This document shows positions 5,265 to 7,073 of a stretch of DNA of 7,073 bases, piece after piece. Position 1 is the stretch's first letter; every line of letters starts with the position of its first letter. This stretch comes from an uncultured Haloferula sp. (GTDB lineage Bacteria; Verrucomicrobiota; Verrucomicrobiae; Verrucomicrobiales; Akkermansiaceae), in assembly GCA_946885645.1 (NCBI GenBank), contig CAMPGU010000219.1:1-7073 (forward strand). The letters run 5' to 3'. Below the pieces are notes generated by a model, which saw nothing but the letters and a program-made list of their open reading frames with translations, did no database searches and was not told the DNA's origin. The position numbers and the translations under genes are program-made.

Positions 5265-6041
5265 GTGCGGCTGAAATTGATCCTCGCGTATGACGGCCGT
5301 GGCATCGGCGGTTGGCAATCCCAGACGGGCGGGAACACGGTGCAGGACCTCGTGGAGAAGGCGATTGCGGAGACGGCAAAGAAGCCGGTGCGCCTGCACG
5401 GCTCCGGCCGGACGGATGCCGGCGTGCACGCGCTTGCCCAGGTGGCTCATTTCGATCCGCCGGCGGAGATCACGATGAATCCCTTCAACTGGGTTCCCGC
5501 GCTCAACTCCAAGCTGCCCGGCTCCATCCGCGTGATGTCCTGCGAAGAGGTGCCCGGGGATTTCCACGCGCGCTATTCGGCGAGCGGGAAGACCTACCGC
5601 TACGAGATTTCCACCGAGCCGGTCCTGTCGCCGTTCCGCCACGGGCGGGCTTGGCATCTGCCCCGGCAGCTCGATCCCTACATGCTCCAAAACGTGCTGG
5701 ACCTCTTCGCGGGCCGGCACGATTTCGAGGCCTTCGGCGCCCGGCGCGGGTACGAGACGGAGGAGACGAGCTACGTCCGCACCATTTCCCAAGTCTCGCT
5801 GGAGCCGATCGAGTGGGGCTGGTGCCTCACCTATTCCGGGGACGGCTTTCTCTACAAGATGGTGCGCCTGCTGACGGGCACCGCGGTGCAGGCTGCCCAG
5901 GGCAGGCTGAGATTGGACGAGGCGGCGGTTTATCTCGATCAGCCGCCGGGTCTGCCCTTGGGAAAATCGCCGCACTGCGCCCCGCCGGACGGATTGTATC
6001 TGGAGCAAGTGCACTACGGCCCGAAGACGCGGGAGACGTGA
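5265..6041 (+). CDS. truA: tRNA pseudouridine synthase A
   Basis: 258 residues, close to the 270 of E. coli TruA. The enzyme isomerises uridines 38-40 in the anticodon stem-loop of many tRNAs, acting in the cytoplasm as a dimer. Motif I near the start is RLKLILAYDGRGIGGWQSQ. The catalytic motif is GSGRTDAGVHA with the nucleophilic Asp51. Later blocks are FHARYSASGKTYRYEI (RNA binding), HDFEAF, the GDGFLYKMVRLLTGTA block, and the end APPDGLYLEQVHY; all are TruA hallmarks. Start: GTG at 5265 places the first motif at the usual distance, and AAGGCAGG at 5249-5256 gives a reasonable ribosome site 8 bases away. A 6-bp stem hairpin lies just after the stop. Nothing is missing or unusual. It is divergent from the sulfatase and probably has its own promoter. 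Confidence 0.96.
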   Translation: MRLKLILAYDGRGIGGWQSQTGGNTVQDLVEKAIAETAKKPVRLHGSGRTDAGVHALAQVAHFDPPAEITMNPFNWVPALNSKLPGSIRVMSCEEVPGDFHARYSASGKTYRYEISTEPVLSPFRHGRAWHLPRQLDPYMLQNVLDLFAGRHDFEAFGARRGYETEETSYVRTISQVSLEPIEWGWCLTYSGDGFLYKMVRLLTGTAVQAAQGRLRLDEAAVYLDQPPGLPLGKSPHCAPPDGLYLEQVHYGPKTRET

Positions 6042-6046
6042 AATCG

Positions 6047-6068
6047 GCCGAGTCCTCCGGCGCTCGGC
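6047..6068 (+). terminator. Possible hairpin terminator after truA
   Basis: GCCGAG (6047-6052) pairs with CTCGGC (6063-6068) around a 10-nt loop, starting 5 nt after the truA stop. No T-run follows, so intrinsic termination is doubtful. Confidence 0.25.
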
Positions 6069-6154
6069 GAGGTTAAATCCCTGACCGTGAGGGTCGTCCG
6101 GTGCCGGAATCGGGACTGGACGGGATTAGCATAGAAGTTATCTTTCCCGCCTTT

Positions 6155-6664
6155 ATGCGTTTGAAAGCCGTCGTCATCTCCTGCGGGCTGTTCGTTTGCG
6201 GCCCGGGTTCCGCTCTGGCGGCGGGTGACGGGGACTATTTCGACTGGGCGAGTGCGAACGGCCTCGTGGGAGTCTTCGCCGCGCCCGATGCCGACCTCGA
6301 TACCGACGGCATCACCAATCTGATGGCCTACGCCTTCGATCTGGCACCCATGAACGATGCGGACGCGTGGGACAAGCTCCCGAGCCTTGCATTCGTGGGC
6401 GATCCGCCCGAGCCGGTGATGGTTTTCGTGCTGCCGCCGGAGATCCCCCGGGATGTGTCCTACGTCGTGGATATGGTCACCGAGGAGGGTGCGAGGGTGG
6501 AGATCGCCCGCAAGAACGGGCGTAGCCCGTGGGCCGGACCCGGGGAGATTTCCCGCCGCAAGCTCGACGACGGCTGCACGGAGGTGACGGTGCATATCCC
6601 GCTCGAGATGGAGATCCCGGAAGTCGCGAAGCCGCTGCGCTTGCGCGTGGAATTCCTCCCGTAA
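6155..6664 (+). CDS. Small secreted protein with acidic calcium-loop-like motif
   Basis: 169 residues from the ATG at 6155. The frame is open further upstream, to 6101, but 6155 puts a classic signal peptide at the N-terminus: MRLK, a hydrophobic stretch to about residue 18, and a likely cut after ALA at residue 22. Residues 45-55 read DADLDTDGITN, a D-x-D-x-D-x-D-G loop like those of EF-hand, dockerin or thrombospondin type 3 repeats, followed by LMAYAFDLAP. In many large secreted proteins of Verrucomicrobiota a similar block (DxDxDGxTNLxEYAxG.xP) precedes a C-terminal beta-rich module. Here it stands nearly alone with a beta-rich remainder (PVMVFVLP, EVTVHIPL, LRLRVEFLP). No catalytic motif is seen; a cell-surface or periplasmic calcium-binding role is only an inference. 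It follows truA by 113 bp and converges on the rluE-type gene, 6 bp between stops. Confidence 0.72.
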   Translation: MRLKAVVISCGLFVCGPGSALAAGDGDYFDWASANGLVGVFAAPDADLDTDGITNLMAYAFDLAPMNDADAWDKLPSLAFVGDPPEPVMVFVLPPEIPRDVSYVVDMVTEEGARVEIARKNGRSPWAGPGEISRRKLDDGCTEVTVHIPLEMEIPEVAKPLRLRVEFLP

Positions 6665-6670
6665 GGATTT

Positions 6671-7073
6671 TCAGCCCAGCCGGGCGCGGTCGGAGCGGTC
6701 GAGTTCGCGCCACTCTCCCGGCGCAAGCGGGTGGAGCGTGAGGTTTCCGATTGCCACCCGTACGAGCCGCAGGGTGGGGTGACCTACCGCGGCGGTCATG
6801 CGCCTGACCTGACGGTTTTTCCCTTCCGTCAGGGTCATCTCGATCCAGCAGTCCGGCACGTTCTTGCGGAAGCGGATCGGGGGGTCCCGGGGCGGGAAAT
6901 CGGGAGCGGGATCGAGCTCCGAGGCGCGGCAGGGGAGGGTTTTGTGCCCCTTCAAATCAAGCCCGCCCGCCGCCAGCCGCTGCAGGGCCGGAGCATCCGG
7001 TAGCCCTTCCACCTGCACGTGGTAGGTCCGCGGATGCCCGTGTTTCGGATCGAGCAGGCGGCTCACCCGGGAT
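6671..7073 (-). CDS. rluE: 23S rRNA pseudouridine synthase RluE-type, C-terminal part
   Basis: About 133 residues of an RsuA/RluE family protein; the gene runs off the right edge, so the start and the catalytic Asp motif (G-R-L-D) are not in the window. Visible pieces are RLLDPKHGHPRTYHVQVEG, then PPRDPPIRFRKNVPDCWIEM, then TLTEGKNRQVRRMTAAVGHP and TLRLVRVAIGNLTL, with LAPGEWREL at the end. The NPPIR-RK-P-W type block and EGKNRQVRRMTA...GEWREL match RluE of E. coli more closely than RsuA, RluB or RluF; RluE makes pseudouridine 2457 in 23S rRNA. The C-terminus is intact and short (ends RSDRARLG). The GTG codon at 7064-7066 is internal (Val), not a start, because the frame and family similarity continue to the edge. 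It converges on the secreted-protein gene. Confidence 0.9.
   Translation of the reverse strand, partial: SRVSRLLDPKHGHPRTYHVQVEGLPDAPALQRLAAGGLDLKGHKTLPCRASELDPAPDFPPRDPPIRFRKNVPDCWIEMTLTEGKNRQVRRMTAAVGHPTLRLVRVAIGNLTLHPLAPGEWRELDRSDRARLG

Noticed and set aside
5034..6014. 326-codon minus-strand frame opposite truA
   Set aside because: It is the antisense shadow of truA; composition is Arg/Ala/Gly-rich with no motif, while truA is complete on the other strand.
1..7073. CRISPR array, toxin-antitoxin pair, defence or biosynthetic system
   Set aside because: No regularly spaced repeats and no paired toxin, nuclease, polymerase or synthase genes are visible; any element cargo would lie left of the window.

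Overview
This 7.07 kb, GC-rich window looks like chromosome from a Verrucomicrobiota bacterium, possibly Luteolibacter/Haloferula-like. That placement is inferred from protein style: the integrase N-terminus, a small secreted protein with a D-x-D-x-D-x-D-G module, an exported arylsulfatase, and starts that mostly lack Shine-Dalgarno sites. No marker gene in the window proves it.

Left part, about 1-2713, is accessory DNA and probably the right end of an integrated element. It holds the C-terminal part of an unrecognised protein (+), a small orphan XRE-type HTH regulator (-), and a complete IS3-family (IS407-like) insertion sequence at 978-2163. The IS has orfA, orfB, 12-bp terminal inverted repeats and a textbook -1 frameshift signal (A_AAA_AAG, 5-nt spacer, perfect 9-bp stem). 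To its right lies the N-terminal third of a tyrosine integrase (-). This integrase is broken twice: by a one-base insertion near codon 24 and by loss of everything after about codon 124, close to the IS end. About 95 bp upstream of its start lies a 51-nt fragment matching the 3' part of tRNA-Pro(CGG), from anticodon stem to CCA, with no 5' half. The arrangement fits an element that entered at tRNA-Pro: the fragment would be the distal attachment site, the element would extend left, and the intact tRNA would lie beyond the left edge.

Right part, about 2714-7073, looks like ordinary chromosome. Next to the tRNA fragment is a short remnant of a dienelactone-hydrolase-like C-terminus (-). It is followed by a YgaP-like membrane rhodanese (+), a secreted S1-type sulfatase (-), truA (+), a small secreted protein (+), and the C-terminal half of an RluE-type 23S rRNA pseudouridine synthase (-) that runs off the right edge. 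The rhodanese and sulfatase genes converge, sulfatase and truA diverge across a 317-bp gap, and the secreted-protein and rluE genes converge with only 6 bp between stop codons.

I see no defence locus, CRISPR array or clearly new multi-gene system. The most informative story is the decayed integration site: a tRNA-Pro remnant, arm-like repeats, a dead integrase, and an IS without target duplication.
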